The notes beneath the pieces were generated by a model, which was not told where the DNA came from, searched no databases, and saw only the letters and a program-made list of their open reading frames with translations. Shown in pieces: positions 8,815-17,736 of a stretch of 64,000 bases of DNA (positions are counted from its first letter, which is position 1; each line of letters opens with the position of its first letter). The translations under genes were made by a program, and so were the position numbers. The DNA comes from Jejuia algarum (GTDB taxonomy: Bacteria > Bacteroidota > Bacteroidia > Flavobacteriales > Flavobacteriaceae): assembly GCA_947495775.1 (NCBI GenBank), contig CANMAQ010000003.1:62001-126000 (forward strand), in the 5' to 3' direction.

Positions 8815-9954
8815 TTAGATAACGAGTTTAGTGTTGTGTACTTGTGCATTCGTTTTTACTTTTAAAATGTAAATACCTTTGTTTAAATGGAGTGATTTGA
8901 TATTGATTTGTGTGGTATTGGCTTTAAATGTTTTTGAATATATAACTTTACCATTAACATCATGTAAAGTTAAAGTTCCTCCTGTTTTACTATGCGTTAC
9001 AATATTAAGTGTATTCTGGGTACCTATAGGATTTGGATATACGCGTAATTGAGATGCTTTTTTACCGTTATCTAGGTGTTTGGCACTGTTATCAAAAGGA
9101 TCTTCATCATTTCGCTCTGTAAAGCCTGGTCCAAATTTTAAACGTAAACGCCCCCCAGAAACTCTAACACTACTTCTCACAAAACGCGCGCGATTACCTT
9201 CAAACGTATATCCCGCAATATTCCAAATAGATTCATTTAGTCGATTTCCAGAAAAATTATCATTTATAGTAGCTGTGCTGCTAATTTGTCCGTTAGCGCC
9301 TAAAGGGTAATACCTAAAATAATCTATAATTGCTTCTTGTGAAGATTGGTCACTAGCGGTAAAAGGGCCAGCAAAACCAACATTAGTAGAAGACCAGATG
9401 TTAAATCGAAACGTATGCGGACTGTCCATCTCTTCCAGTCCCGTAATTTCACTTGCAGTAGAATTGTTTGCTGTAGAAATTTCTCGAACCATGACATATG
9501 ACCCATTAATTTTTTCAAACCATCTAATGCTTCTTGGTCGCCAATCTATTCTAAATTCAGTGAGGGAAGATGCGTAACTGGATTTATTGTCATGTTCTTC
9601 TGCATGATTGTCTACTCTAGAATTTCTATCAACTTCGTAAATAATATTAGATTCATAATGATCGGCGTTATCTTGTCCGAAGATTTCTAAATCAATTTCT
9701 TCCCATTCATAATTGTTAATGGTGGCAGCACTGGATCTGCTTGAAGGTGTGAGTTCAGAATTAGTTTTATAAGTGAAGAAGTTAGCTAAGACTCCCGATC
9801 TATTTACAGCTCTCATGGAGAATTCCATACGTCCATATCTAAAAGCGTCTCTTGTAGAAATTTCAGCGCCCACCCAGTCTCTATCTTGTGCGCATATGGT
9901 TAATGTGGTTAGGTTTGTAATTAAGCATAGTAATGTTAACATTAGTCGTTTCAT
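8815..9954 (-). CDS. Secreted GH16 beta-glucanase, circularly permuted, with T9SS type A tail
   Basis: A 379-residue exported enzyme. Residues 1-22 are a signal peptide (ends ICAQ). Residues 24-220 hold the GH16 core: GAEISTRDAFRYGRMEF, then the catalytic EIDLE with nucleophile Glu86 and acid/base Glu90, then FRIDWRPRSIRW and FRFNIWSS. The strands that normally open a GH16 domain (DNFSGNRLNESIWN ... VSGGRLRLKF) sit after it, at about 231-273. This order is known for the Fibrobacter succinogenes 1,3-1,4-beta-glucanase, a natural circular permutant. Residues about 303-379 are a Por-type sorting domain (RVYPNP...), so the enzyme leaves by T9SS. Mixed-linkage glucan is the likely substrate, by that similarity. 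Confidence 0.88.
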   Translation of the reverse strand: MKRLMLTLLCLITNLTTLTICAQDRDWVGAEISTRDAFRYGRMEFSMRAVNRSGVLANFFTYKTNSELTPSSRSSAATINNYEWEEIDLEIFGQDNADHYESNIIYEVDRNSRVDNHAEEHDNKSSYASSLTEFRIDWRPRSIRWFEKINGSYVMVREISTANNSTASEITGLEEMDSPHTFRFNIWSSTNVGFAGPFTASDQSSQEAIIDYFRYYPLGANGQISSTATINDNFSGNRLNESIWNIAGYTFEGNRARFVRSSVRVSGGRLRLKFGPGFTERNDEDPFDNSAKHLDNGKKASQLRVYPNPIGTQNTLNIVTHSKTGGTLTLHDVNGKVIYSKTFKANTTQINIKSLHLNKGIYILKVKTNAQVHNTKLVI

Positions 9955-9999
9955 AATTTAATGGTTTAAAGCGTTAATAATGGTGATGTTTATTTAGTT

Positions 10000-10065
<66 letters not shown>

Positions 10066-10511
10066 GGTGTTTTTTAGAGTGCGATGCTGTGTGTTTATTT
10101 TAGTTTTGGTAACACCTATATTCGTTTTTGAATTGGTGTTCTTTGGTGAATAAGATGTTATAAAACTAGAAGTATTCTTGTAGGTGGAATAGTATAAATA
10201 AGTCTTTTTCTTACAAAAATGATGCAATACGATTATCTAAAAACACATGTGTTGGTATTAAAAATGCTAGAATACAGTTCTAAAAATGAAGCGTTTTTCT
10301 GTATATTTAATGTGTTTTTTTAACATATTCCTTAAATTATGTTGCATGTAGGCTTGTTTTGCTTTGATACAGCCGTTGTATGTTTTTAAAATGATTAAGA
10401 CCGTTTATTTTAAAAATGCAGTCACTAATTTTTTATATGGAGACTTACATAAGGAGGATTAGAATCTTGTATTAAGCAAAATTAAACCTAATACATTTTA
10501 ATTTTTTGCAT

Positions 10512-10519
10512 TACCTTTG
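10512..10519 (+). promoter_or_regulatory. -7 box TACCTTTG for pyrR
   Basis: Matches TAnnTTTG, 25 bases before the pyrR start, which would leave a leader of about 19 bases. That is too short for a PyrR-type attenuator structure. Confidence 0.5.
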
Positions 10520-10544
10520 CTTACCAAACACGTTTGGATAGTAT

Positions 10545-11084
10545 ATGAGTCAGAAAGTTTTACTTAACGCGAAAGAGGTAAACATCATTCTTCATCGATT
10601 GGCTTGTCAACTTATTGAAAAACATAACGATTTCTCAAATACGGTTTTAATAGGCTTGCAGCCTCGTGGGGTTTACTTAGCAGATAGAATAGCTAAAATT
10701 TTAAAAGAAGATTATCAGGTGCCTAACATTAAATTAGGGCACTTAGATATCACCTTTTACCGCGACGATTTTAGGAGAAATGAAAAGCCTTTAGAAGCCA
10801 ATTCGACAAAAATTGATTTTTTAGTTGAAGATAAAAACATCGTATTTATAGATGATGTTTTGTACACAGGACGCAGTATTAGAGCTGCTTTAACAGCTGT
10901 ACAATCTTTTGGGAGACCTAATGAAATAGAATTATTGGCGCTTATTGATAGAAGATTTAGTAGACATTTACCCATACAACCCAATTATAGAGGACGACAG
11001 GTAGATGTCATTAATACAGAAAAAGTAAAAGTAAACTGGCAGGAGCATGACGCCGAAGATGCTGTTTATTTAATAGATAAATAA
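10545..11084 (+). CDS. pyrR: PyrR, pyrimidine operon regulator / uracil phosphoribosyltransferase
   Basis: A 179-residue type I phosphoribosyltransferase. The PRPP-binding loop IVFIDDVLYTGRS is at about 99-111, the LQPRG segment at 38-42, and DITFYRDDFRR at 68-78, all characteristic of PyrR. In Gram-positive bacteria it binds pyr mRNA; the enzyme also makes UMP from uracil and PRPP. Here it starts a run of pyrR and pyrB, 8 bases apart, which fits a pyrimidine role. The short leader leaves it unclear whether this copy regulates RNA or only acts as an enzyme. Confidence 0.92.
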   Translation: MSQKVLLNAKEVNIILHRLACQLIEKHNDFSNTVLIGLQPRGVYLADRIAKILKEDYQVPNIKLGHLDITFYRDDFRRNEKPLEANSTKIDFLVEDKNIVFIDDVLYTGRSIRAALTAVQSFGRPNEIELLALIDRRFSRHLPIQPNYRGRQVDVINTEKVKVNWQEHDAEDAVYLIDK

Positions 11085-11092
11085 TTGAGTAA

Positions 11093-12022
11093 ATGAATGA
11101 ATTAAGTGTCAATCACTTATTGGGCATAAAATATCTTAATAAGAAAGATATTCAGCTTATTTTTGAGACTGCCGATCATTTTAAAGAAGTGATCAATAGG
11201 CCTATTAAAAAGGTGCCTTCGCTAAGAGATATTACCATCGCCAATTTATTTTTCGAAAATTCAACACGAACAAAATTATCTTTTGAATTGGCTGAAAAAC
11301 GCTTATCTGCCGATGTTATAAATTTTTCATCTGCTCAGTCTTCGGTTAAAAAAGGAGAAACCTTAATAGATACTGTAAATAATATTTTAGCTATGAAAGT
11401 AGATATGGTAGTGATGCGCCATCCTAACCCAGGAGCAGGTGTATTTCTATCAAAGCATGTAAATGCAAGTATTGTAAATGCAGGAGACGGTGCGCACGAG
11501 CATCCCACACAGGCGCTTTTAGATTCGTATTCTATTCGAGAAAAATTAGGAGATGTAGGCGGTAAAAAGGTGGTTATAGTTGGTGATATTTTACACAGCA
11601 GGGTAGCGCTATCTAATATTTTTGCACTGCAATTACAAGGTGCTGAGGTTATGGTTTGTGGCCCTAAAACGTTAATTCCAAAATATATTGATAAATTAGG
11701 GGTAAAAGTAGAAAGTAATTTGCTTAATGCCTTAAACTGGTGTGATGTTGCTAATATGCTACGGGTGCAAAATGAGCGTATGGATATTAGTTATTTTCCA
11801 TCTACTAGAGAATACACCCAACAATTTGGGGTTAATAAGGCTTTATTAGAGCGTTTGGATAAGGAAATTACAATCATGCATCCAGGGCCTATTAATAGAG
11901 GGGTGGAAATTACGAGTGACGTCGCAGATTCTAAACAAGCCATTATCTTAGATCAAGTACAGAATGGTGTTGCCATTAGAATGGCAGTTATCTATTTATT
12001 AGCATCGAAAATCAAAAAATAG
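11093..12022 (+). CDS. pyrB: Aspartate carbamoyltransferase catalytic subunit
   Basis: A 309-residue transcarbamoylase with the carbamoyl-phosphate loop STRT at 57-60 (FFENSTRTKLSFE), the HPTQALLD motif and the C-terminal HPGPINRGVEI segment. It makes N-carbamoyl-aspartate, the first committed step of pyrimidine synthesis, in the cytoplasm as a trimer. No pyrI regulatory subunit is adjacent. It follows pyrR by 8 bases and precedes a small STAS-like gene by 7, so the three are likely one transcript. Confidence 0.95.
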   Translation: MNELSVNHLLGIKYLNKKDIQLIFETADHFKEVINRPIKKVPSLRDITIANLFFENSTRTKLSFELAEKRLSADVINFSSAQSSVKKGETLIDTVNNILAMKVDMVVMRHPNPGAGVFLSKHVNASIVNAGDGAHEHPTQALLDSYSIREKLGDVGGKKVVIVGDILHSRVALSNIFALQLQGAEVMVCGPKTLIPKYIDKLGVKVESNLLNALNWCDVANMLRVQNERMDISYFPSTREYTQQFGVNKALLERLDKEITIMHPGPINRGVEITSDVADSKQAIILDQVQNGVAIRMAVIYLLASKIKK

Positions 12023-12029
12023 AAGAATT

Positions 12030-12362
12030 ATGCTTATTAATAAAAGTGGAAATACTACAGTTATAACGCAAGAGAAGTTTACGATTGTAGAATTAGTAAA
12101 AAAATTAGAAGCATTATATCCAAAGTATAAAAATGATAATATTATCATTGTACTTACAGCTTTAGAAACTATTAATGCCAAACATGTTAGTGAGTTTTTA
12201 CAACTTTCTAAAATACACAGAAAAGCCAAACATTCATTTGTCATTGTTTCAGACAAACTACAGATCGAAGAGGTGTCTGATACGCTTATTGTAGTGCCTA
12301 CGCAACAAGAAGCACATGATCTTATTGAGATGGAAGAAATTGAGCGCGATTTGGGGTTCTAA
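12030..12362 (+). CDS. Small conserved protein, possibly STAS-like
   Basis: A 110-residue soluble protein. The pattern of strand (KFTIVELV), helix, strand (NIIIVLTAL), a loop with an NAKHVSEFL helix, strand (KHSFVIVSD) and a final acidic helix resembles the STAS fold of anti-sigma-factor antagonists, but no conserved phospho-serine motif is clear. It sits 7 bases after pyrB and 101 bases before rnz. I do not assign a function; the fold guess is from pattern only. Confidence 0.55.
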   Translation: MLINKSGNTTVITQEKFTIVELVKKLEALYPKYKNDNIIIVLTALETINAKHVSEFLQLSKIHRKAKHSFVIVSDKLQIEEVSDTLIVVPTQQEAHDLIEMEEIERDLGF

Positions 12363-12463
12363 AGTCTCAAATAGGTTCTAGAATGCCTTGAATATAGCGA
12401 TTCTTCCATGTATTTTTTGTAATGTATAGATGTTATCACTACATTTCATAAAAAAATAGGTCT

Positions 12464-13372
12464 ATGAAATTAACCATTTTAGGGTGTTATAGTGCTACGC
12501 CTAGAACTTTAGGGAATACTACCTCTCAAGTCTTAGAAATAAACAACCATATGTTTTTAATAGACTGTGGTGAGGGGACACAAGTACAACTGCGTAGACA
12601 TAAGGTGAAATTTAACCGTATAAAACACATTTTTATATCACACCTACATGGTGATCATTTTTTTGGTCTAGTGGGTTTAATATCGACATTTCGATTATTA
12701 ACGCGAGAGGCAGACTTACATATCTATGGCCCTAAAGGGATTAAAGAGATTATTGTTTTACAAATGAAACTTGCAGACTCATGGACGAATTACAAGTTGT
12801 ACTTTCATGAGTTGACGTCTAAGACTTCTGAATTAATTTTTGAAGATGATGCCGTTGCTGTTTATACCATTCCTTTAGAACACCGTATATATACCAATGG
12901 CTATTTGTTTAAAGAAAAAACAGGAGACCGCAAATTAGATGTGGATGCTGCGACTGCTGCACACATAGATGTAGCCTACTACAGAAAGTTAAAGCAAGGT
13001 CATGATGTCGTTAATGAAGACGGGGTACTTATCGATAATACCAAAGTTACTTTTGAAGCTGATCCTCCCAAGAGTTATGCGTTTTGTAGTGATACGGTAT
13101 ACAAACCAGATATTGTTCCTGTTATTAAAGATGTAGATGTATTATATCATGAATCTACTTTTTTGGAATCGCATGCGCATTTAGCCCCCAAGACGAAACA
13201 TTCTACAGCAAAAGAGGCAGCCCGTATAGCGGCTCAAGCAGCTGCTAAAACTTTAATATTAGGGCACTACTCTTCGCGTTATCCAGACTTAGAGCTGTTT
13301 AGAGCAGAAGCTCAAACCGTTTTTGCTAATGTGGAATTGGCAGAAGACGGAAAAACGTTCGATTTTGAATAA
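12464..13372 (+). CDS. rnz: Ribonuclease Z
   Basis: A 302-residue metallo-beta-lactamase-fold nuclease. The zinc motif SHLHGDH is at 59-65, the early DCGEGTQ at 34-40, and later CSDT and GHYSSRY supply the remaining metal and active-site residues. The length is that of the short RNase Z form. It cleaves the 3' trailer of tRNA precursors. It may be transcribed with the preceding small gene or from its own promoter in the 101-base gap. Confidence 0.95.
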   Translation: MKLTILGCYSATPRTLGNTTSQVLEINNHMFLIDCGEGTQVQLRRHKVKFNRIKHIFISHLHGDHFFGLVGLISTFRLLTREADLHIYGPKGIKEIIVLQMKLADSWTNYKLYFHELTSKTSELIFEDDAVAVYTIPLEHRIYTNGYLFKEKTGDRKLDVDAATAAHIDVAYYRKLKQGHDVVNEDGVLIDNTKVTFEADPPKSYAFCSDTVYKPDIVPVIKDVDVLYHESTFLESHAHLAPKTKHSTAKEAARIAAQAAAKTLILGHYSSRYPDLELFRAEAQTVFANVELAEDGKTFDFE

Positions 13373-13608
13373 ACCGCCTAGCGTGTTTTAGCCTTAACCA
13401 ACAAGTTTTAGAAACTCCAGTTTTTTTAGAGCATTCATAGATTGAGATTCGGTAAATTAGAGCTATACTAATCTTAAACGGTTGTGATTAAAATCATAAT
13501 GCTAATAGCAAACTTTCTCCTCCTAAATTGAGGTCGTAAAAGACACCACTGTTATAAATGCGAAACATTTTGAATATTTAAAGAGCGTCTTTAAAACGAT
13601 CTCTCCGC

Positions 13609-14040
13609 TTATAATACCTTTTGTAAGGTGTTAAATTCTTCTAGGCTTTCTATCCATTCAATGGCTTCTGTTAAGGATAAACATCTTTTAATGCTCATCT
13701 TAGTGAAGTTTTTTTCAATAGAAGCATTAATATATGTAGAATTATTGTAGGCTACAATGGCACTTGCAACCAACAGGTCGTAGTGCTTATCTACCTTTAC
13801 CCAATTTTGCGGATCGACAGAATAATCATTAATTCTATTGGAAATATAAGCAAGTTTGGTGTTTTCACCATAAAACGCGTATAATTCGGAAATTAGTTCT
13901 TCAACTTTGGTCCAATCAACATGTACACTTTCATAAAGTTCACCAACAAAAAAATTAGTACACAAATAGTAAATACCAAAATCAAGTTCTAGTTTTTTGG
14001 GGCTAAACTTCTCAAAATATAAACTCTTTTCAAATTTCAT
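13609..14040 (-). CDS. Conserved hypothetical protein, STAS/SEC14-like pattern
   Basis: About 143 residues from the chosen Met (MKFEKSLYF); the frame extends 45 bases further up but that adds an unlikely N-terminus. The sequence shows a central helix (VHVDWTKVEELISELYAFYG), then AYISNRINDYSVDPQNW, then VASAIVAYNN, and ends with a SLTEAIEWIESLE helix. This order resembles the small STAS-like proteins of flavobacteria. No active-site motif is visible. It stands alone between convergent rnz and divergent pdxH; the 236-base gap after rnz shows no clear terminator. Confidence 0.55.
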   Translation of the reverse strand: MKFEKSLYFEKFSPKKLELDFGIYYLCTNFFVGELYESVHVDWTKVEELISELYAFYGENTKLAYISNRINDYSVDPQNWVKVDKHYDLLVASAIVAYNNSTYINASIEKNFTKMSIKRCLSLTEAIEWIESLEEFNTLQKVL

Positions 14041-14126
14041 TTTAATTAATGAATTTAAGATTAGTAAATCTCGAGAGACATTCAAATATAGTTATTTTTC
14101 CTACAAAATAAAATGTAAAATTTAGT

Positions 14127-14134
14127 TAATTTTG
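14127..14134 (+). promoter_or_regulatory. -7 box TAATTTTG directly before pdxH
   Basis: Matches TAnnTTTG but ends only four bases before the ATG, which would give an almost leaderless mRNA. Confidence 0.4.
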
Positions 14135-14138
14135 TCTT

Positions 14139-14786
14139 ATGGAAAACGATTTAAGCGAATATAGAAAATCTTACGATAAAGGAGAGTTAAATTTAGAGGA
14201 AGTACCGCAAAAACCTTTAGAATTATTTCAAAAGTGGTTTTTTGAAGTTGATAAGCACTTCCCTGAATTTGAGAATAATGCGATGACGATTTCTACTGTA
14301 GGAAAGGATGGCTTTCCTAAAAATAGGGTTGTGTTACTTAAAAAATTTACCGACGAGGGTTTTGTTTTTTATACCAATTATAACAGTGAAAAAGGAAAGG
14401 CGATAGCCAAACACCCTGAAGTTTGTTTGTCTTTTTTTTGGCCTGCAGCAGAACGCCAAGTTATTATTAAGGGTAAGGCAGAGAAAGTTGCTAAAGGTTT
14501 AAGCGATGGCTATTTTGAGTCACGTCCTAAAGGCAGTCAACTAGGCGCTATAGTGTCCCAACAAAGCGCGGTAATTCCCAATAGAGCTGTTTTAGAAGAT
14601 GAACTAAAAGCATTAGAAACCGCTTATGAGGGCAAGACGATACAACGACCAAACCATTGGGGAGGATATATTGTAAAACCTGTAGAAATAGAGTTTTGGC
14701 AAGGACGCCCTAATAGACTACATGACCGTGTACGGTATAAGTTACAGGATGTAGCCTCTTGGGATATTCATCGACTATCTCCATGA
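14139..14786 (+). CDS. pdxH: Pyridoxamine 5'-phosphate oxidase
   Basis: A 215-residue FMN enzyme of typical length. Family landmarks are present: DLSEYRKSY at the N-terminus, RVVLLK and FVFYTNYNSEKGK for FMN binding, FFWPAAERQVIIKG, the SRPKGSQLGA segment, and the C-terminal EFWQGRPNRLHDR that binds the substrate phosphate. It oxidises pyridoxine or pyridoxamine phosphate to pyridoxal phosphate in the cytoplasm. Single gene, followed by a long hairpin. Confidence 0.96.
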   Translation: MENDLSEYRKSYDKGELNLEEVPQKPLELFQKWFFEVDKHFPEFENNAMTISTVGKDGFPKNRVVLLKKFTDEGFVFYTNYNSEKGKAIAKHPEVCLSFFWPAAERQVIIKGKAEKVAKGLSDGYFESRPKGSQLGAIVSQQSAVIPNRAVLEDELKALETAYEGKTIQRPNHWGGYIVKPVEIEFWQGRPNRLHDRVRYKLQDVASWDIHRLSP

Positions 14787-14830
14787 AAACAGGGTTGAAA
14801 TACATAAATATTAGAGTCTGAATTGCATTT

Positions 14831-14880
14831 AATCGATTAAAAACATATATTTTCGCTGAAATACATGTTTTTAATCGATT
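14831..14880. repeat. Perfect 16-bp inverted repeat after pdxH
   Basis: Arms 14831-14846 and 14865-14880 are perfect reverse complements around an 18-base loop, and each arm contains the self-palindrome AATCGATT. It may act as a terminator for pdxH, but no strong T run follows directly, so a protein-binding role is also possible. Confidence 0.7.
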
Positions 14881-14914
14881 TTAACATTTCGTTAACGTTT
14901 TTTTGAGCCGCCAG

Positions 14915-14949
14915 TAAGTAGATTTATAATCCCAAACCTAATCTACTTA
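14915..14949. promoter_or_regulatory. 10-bp inverted repeat just upstream of the CAP lipoprotein start
   Basis: Arms 14915-14924 and 14940-14949 match perfectly around a 15-base loop, ending four bases before the ATG. The left arm overlaps TAGATTTA (14919-14926), a near match to the -7 consensus. It could be an operator or a hairpin that hides the start codon. Confidence 0.5.
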
Positions 14950-14953
14950 TATT

Positions 14954-15451
14954 ATGAAATCCATTGCTACATGGTTTATACTGGCGTTGTGTGCTGTATG
15001 GACGTACTCGTGTTCCCCAGAATCCCTTAATACAGAAACTGAAACTTTAAGCGAAGAGCAGCTTATTGTACCTGAGACAAAAACTATAGAAGAAGAGATC
15101 CTTGTTTTAATTAACGACTTCCGCGAAGAAGAAGGATTACATCGTTTAGAAAGTTTAACTATTGTAAAGTCTGCTGCGCATAGCCATACAGATTATATGG
15201 TTGATAACAAATCTGTTTCTCATGCTAATTTTTTTATAAGAAGCAATTACTTAAAAGAAAATGCTGGTGCCGTTAAAGTTTCTGAAAATGTAGCCTTTGG
15301 GTTTACATCAGCAGAATCGGTAGTAAATGCCTGGATAAAAAGTGCATCACATAGAGAAAATATGAAAGGTGATTTTACAAATTTTGAAATTTCAGCAGAA
15401 CAAGATATAGATGGTAAATGGTACTATACAAACATGTTTATTAAAAAATAA
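14954..15451 (+). CDS. CAP (SCP/PR1) domain lipoprotein
   Basis: A 165-residue exported protein. The signal peptide ends in a lipobox-like TYSC with Cys20 as the lipid anchor, followed by an acidic, Thr/Glu-rich linker. Residues about 48-163 are a CAP domain: EEILVLINDFREEEGL, the HSHTDYM and SHANF histidine region, SENVAFG, and WIKSASHREN. CAP proteins are found on cell surfaces across life; the bacterial ones are mostly of unknown function. It stands alone between two hairpins and a terminator. Confidence 0.85.
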   Translation: MKSIATWFILALCAVWTYSCSPESLNTETETLSEEQLIVPETKTIEEEILVLINDFREEEGLHRLESLTIVKSAAHSHTDYMVDNKSVSHANFFIRSNYLKENAGAVKVSENVAFGFTSAESVVNAWIKSASHRENMKGDFTNFEISAEQDIDGKWYYTNMFIKK

Positions 15452-15586
15452 ATAGTTTAAGTGTAGTATACCACAAAGCATAGCCTTTTTACAATTCATT
15501 GATTATATATAAAATCAGGGATTAAAGTTCGTTAGTCAAAAAGGTTATACATTGATAACTTAATTGTTATTGAATTTAGCTTAGGT

Positions 15587-15616
15587 AAAAACCCTTCCGT
15601 TTTAGGAAGGGTTTTG
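15587..15616. terminator. Bidirectional intrinsic terminator
   Basis: A stem of 11 bp (15588-15598 with 15605-15615) with A/T flanks on both sides. It can end the OmpA gene from the right and the CAP gene from the left. Confidence 0.8.
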
Positions 15617-15656
15617 TATGTTGTAGAGGGCATAGCTGTAAATATGGTACGTTTTT

Positions 15657-17606
15657 TTAGGGGTTTACTTTAACAACTATAAAATTGGTACGCCTGCTCA
15701 ATTTATAAGCTTCTTCAGAACATGGTTTAGAACTGTGTTCGCAATTAATGGTTGATTCGTGTTCGCCATAACCTTTATGAGCTATAATTCTCGATGGTGC
15801 AATGCCATTTGCAATGAGGTAATTGTAGGTTGCATTGGCTCTTTTTTGAGATAGGGTCATATTGTAAGATTCAGGACCTCTAGCATCACTAAACGCTTCT
15901 ATTTTAATAGTCATTTCGGGGTAGGTGTTTAACATGGTATTTATAATTTGAGTTAAAGCACTATGACTGTTGTCTTGTATTTCTGCAGTATCAAAATTAA
16001 AGAAAATGGCTCCTAAATCTTCTATAACGGGCGCAGCTGTTACAGCTATAGGTTCATTAATTTTTGCAGTAGTTAAGCTAAAATTAGCTGTTATATTTTT
16101 TTCAAAAAGCGCTAAGCCTTCAGTACCTAATGCTGTACTAGAGGACTCATAACCAGCTTTAGAAGCGCTGACTATATAATTGACATCTCTATCCACATCG
16201 ATACGGTATATGCCTTCAGAATTCGTTTCTATATAGGCCACAGCATTACCATTAGCCGTAGATAGCTTTACAACGCTATTTGAAATTGGCGTTTGTGTTG
16301 AAGTGTCTGTTACTTTTCCTGTGAGTTGTAATTGAGGGATTCTATCAAAGGCATAAATGTCATCTTTACCAAGACCGCCTTCTCTATTAGAAGCGATATA
16401 ACCTGCTGTGCCGTTTTGCGTCATAAAAAATGAAAAATCATCTTTACTGGAGTTGATAGGAACTCCAAGATTAAGGATCGTTGTTTCTGCGGTGTTCTTA
16501 TTTTGAGTCGCTACAAAAATATCTAATAGGCCTATGCCTTGGTGGCCATCAGAAGAAAAGAATAGCGTATTTTCGGCATTTACAAATGGGAATACTTCGT
16601 TTTTTTCAGTGTTAATTGTAGGGCCTGCATTGGTAGGAGTGCCATAGCTGCCATTTTCACCTATGGTAACATAGTATATATCTGCACCGCCAACACCTCC
16701 AGGCATGTCTGATGTAAAATACAATTTGCTATCGTCATTATTTAAAGCAGGGTGTCCTACAGAATAGTTTTTGTTATTAAAAGGCAACTCCTTAATCTTA
16801 GACCATTTGCCATTGACTAATGTGGCTTTGTAAATTTTTAGATTGTTAATACCATTAGAGCCTTCTCCTAGTTTATCGTTTGTGAAATCATTTCTTGAAA
16901 AATACATGGTGTTTCCATCTTTGGTAATTACTGCTGGTCCATCATGATAGGTTGAATTAATACGCCCTTTTAATTTGGCTTTGTGATGGATGATTGTGTC
17001 TGCAGATTTTGGAGTGGCGTAAAGGTCAAGAAAGGGTTGTTTGTCCCAAGCATGGCGGTGTTTTTTTAATACGCCCTTGTTGGCTGTAGATGTGAAGTAA
17101 ACCGTATCGTTACGTTCAAAAGCGCCAAAATCACTAACCACCGAATTGAAATTAACAGTTTTGAGGCTATAGTTAGGTTTGGCGTTGAATATGGCCGTAA
17201 TAAAGTCGGCATCGTTTATAAAACGGCTGTCATTTAAAACACCTCCTTTAGCTTTAAACTTTTCTAACCAAACTCTAGAAGTTTCATACGCTTTAAGGCC
17301 TCTTAAGGCTTGCGCGTATTTATAGTAGTAGGCTAGGGGCGTGGCCTCATTTTGTACTACAGTTTGGTAATAAGTAGCGGCTTTTTCAGGATTTCGCATA
17401 TACGCATAACAGTCACCGAGTTGTCGGGCTATATAATTTGCGTTATACCCTTTTTCTAGAAGGCTTTCGTAAACTTGAGCCGCCGTATCGAAGGCAAAAT
17501 TATTGAATAACTCATCTGCTTTTTTTTGCATTTTAAGTTGTGCGAAAGCGTGAAAGCTCAACCCTACAGTGAGGTAGCAAATTAGAATGTGGCTTTTTAG
17601 TCTCAT
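15657..17606 (-). CDS. OmpA-family protein with TPR, PD40 and CarboxypepD-like domains (PorE-like), copy 2
   Basis: A 649-residue envelope protein. Signal peptide to about 22 (FAQ); TPR-like helices about 25-120; a PD40/WD40-like propeller about 180-420 (repeats such as YFSRNDFTNDKLGEG, YFTSDMPGGVGGADIYYV, FFSSDGHQGIGLLDIF); a carboxypeptidase-regulatory-like beta domain about 428-505; and an OmpA peptidoglycan-binding domain about 530-645 (IFFNFDTAEI, LSQKRANATYNYLI). This is the layout of T9SS PorE and of OmpA partners of SprF-type cassettes. It is a clear paralogue of the next gene upstream, separated by 190 bases with a hairpin. Confidence 0.85.
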   Translation of the reverse strand: MRLKSHILICYLTVGLSFHAFAQLKMQKKADELFNNFAFDTAAQVYESLLEKGYNANYIARQLGDCYAYMRNPEKAATYYQTVVQNEATPLAYYYKYAQALRGLKAYETSRVWLEKFKAKGGVLNDSRFINDADFITAIFNAKPNYSLKTVNFNSVVSDFGAFERNDTVYFTSTANKGVLKKHRHAWDKQPFLDLYATPKSADTIIHHKAKLKGRINSTYHDGPAVITKDGNTMYFSRNDFTNDKLGEGSNGINNLKIYKATLVNGKWSKIKELPFNNKNYSVGHPALNNDDSKLYFTSDMPGGVGGADIYYVTIGENGSYGTPTNAGPTINTEKNEVFPFVNAENTLFFSSDGHQGIGLLDIFVATQNKNTAETTILNLGVPINSSKDDFSFFMTQNGTAGYIASNREGGLGKDDIYAFDRIPQLQLTGKVTDTSTQTPISNSVVKLSTANGNAVAYIETNSEGIYRIDVDRDVNYIVSASKAGYESSSTALGTEGLALFEKNITANFSLTTAKINEPIAVTAAPVIEDLGAIFFNFDTAEIQDNSHSALTQIINTMLNTYPEMTIKIEAFSDARGPESYNMTLSQKRANATYNYLIANGIAPSRIIAHKGYGEHESTINCEHSSKPCSEEAYKLSRRTNFIVVKVNP

Positions 17607-17630
17607 TGGGCTTGGTTTTAAAGCACCCTG

Positions 17631-17651
17631 TATACCATTTAAATGGGTATA
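17631..17651. repeat. Near-perfect palindrome between the two OmpA genes
   Basis: TATACCATTTAAATGGGTATA reads almost the same on both strands (one extra base in the right arm). It sits 25 bases upstream of the second OmpA start and might be an operator. Confidence 0.45.
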
Positions 17652-17736
17652 GGCTTTGTCTCGAAAATAGACCTTATGTGAGGCCTCATTGTTCGATGAC
17701 TCGGGTGGGGTTTTATATGTGCCAGAAGCACTTTAG

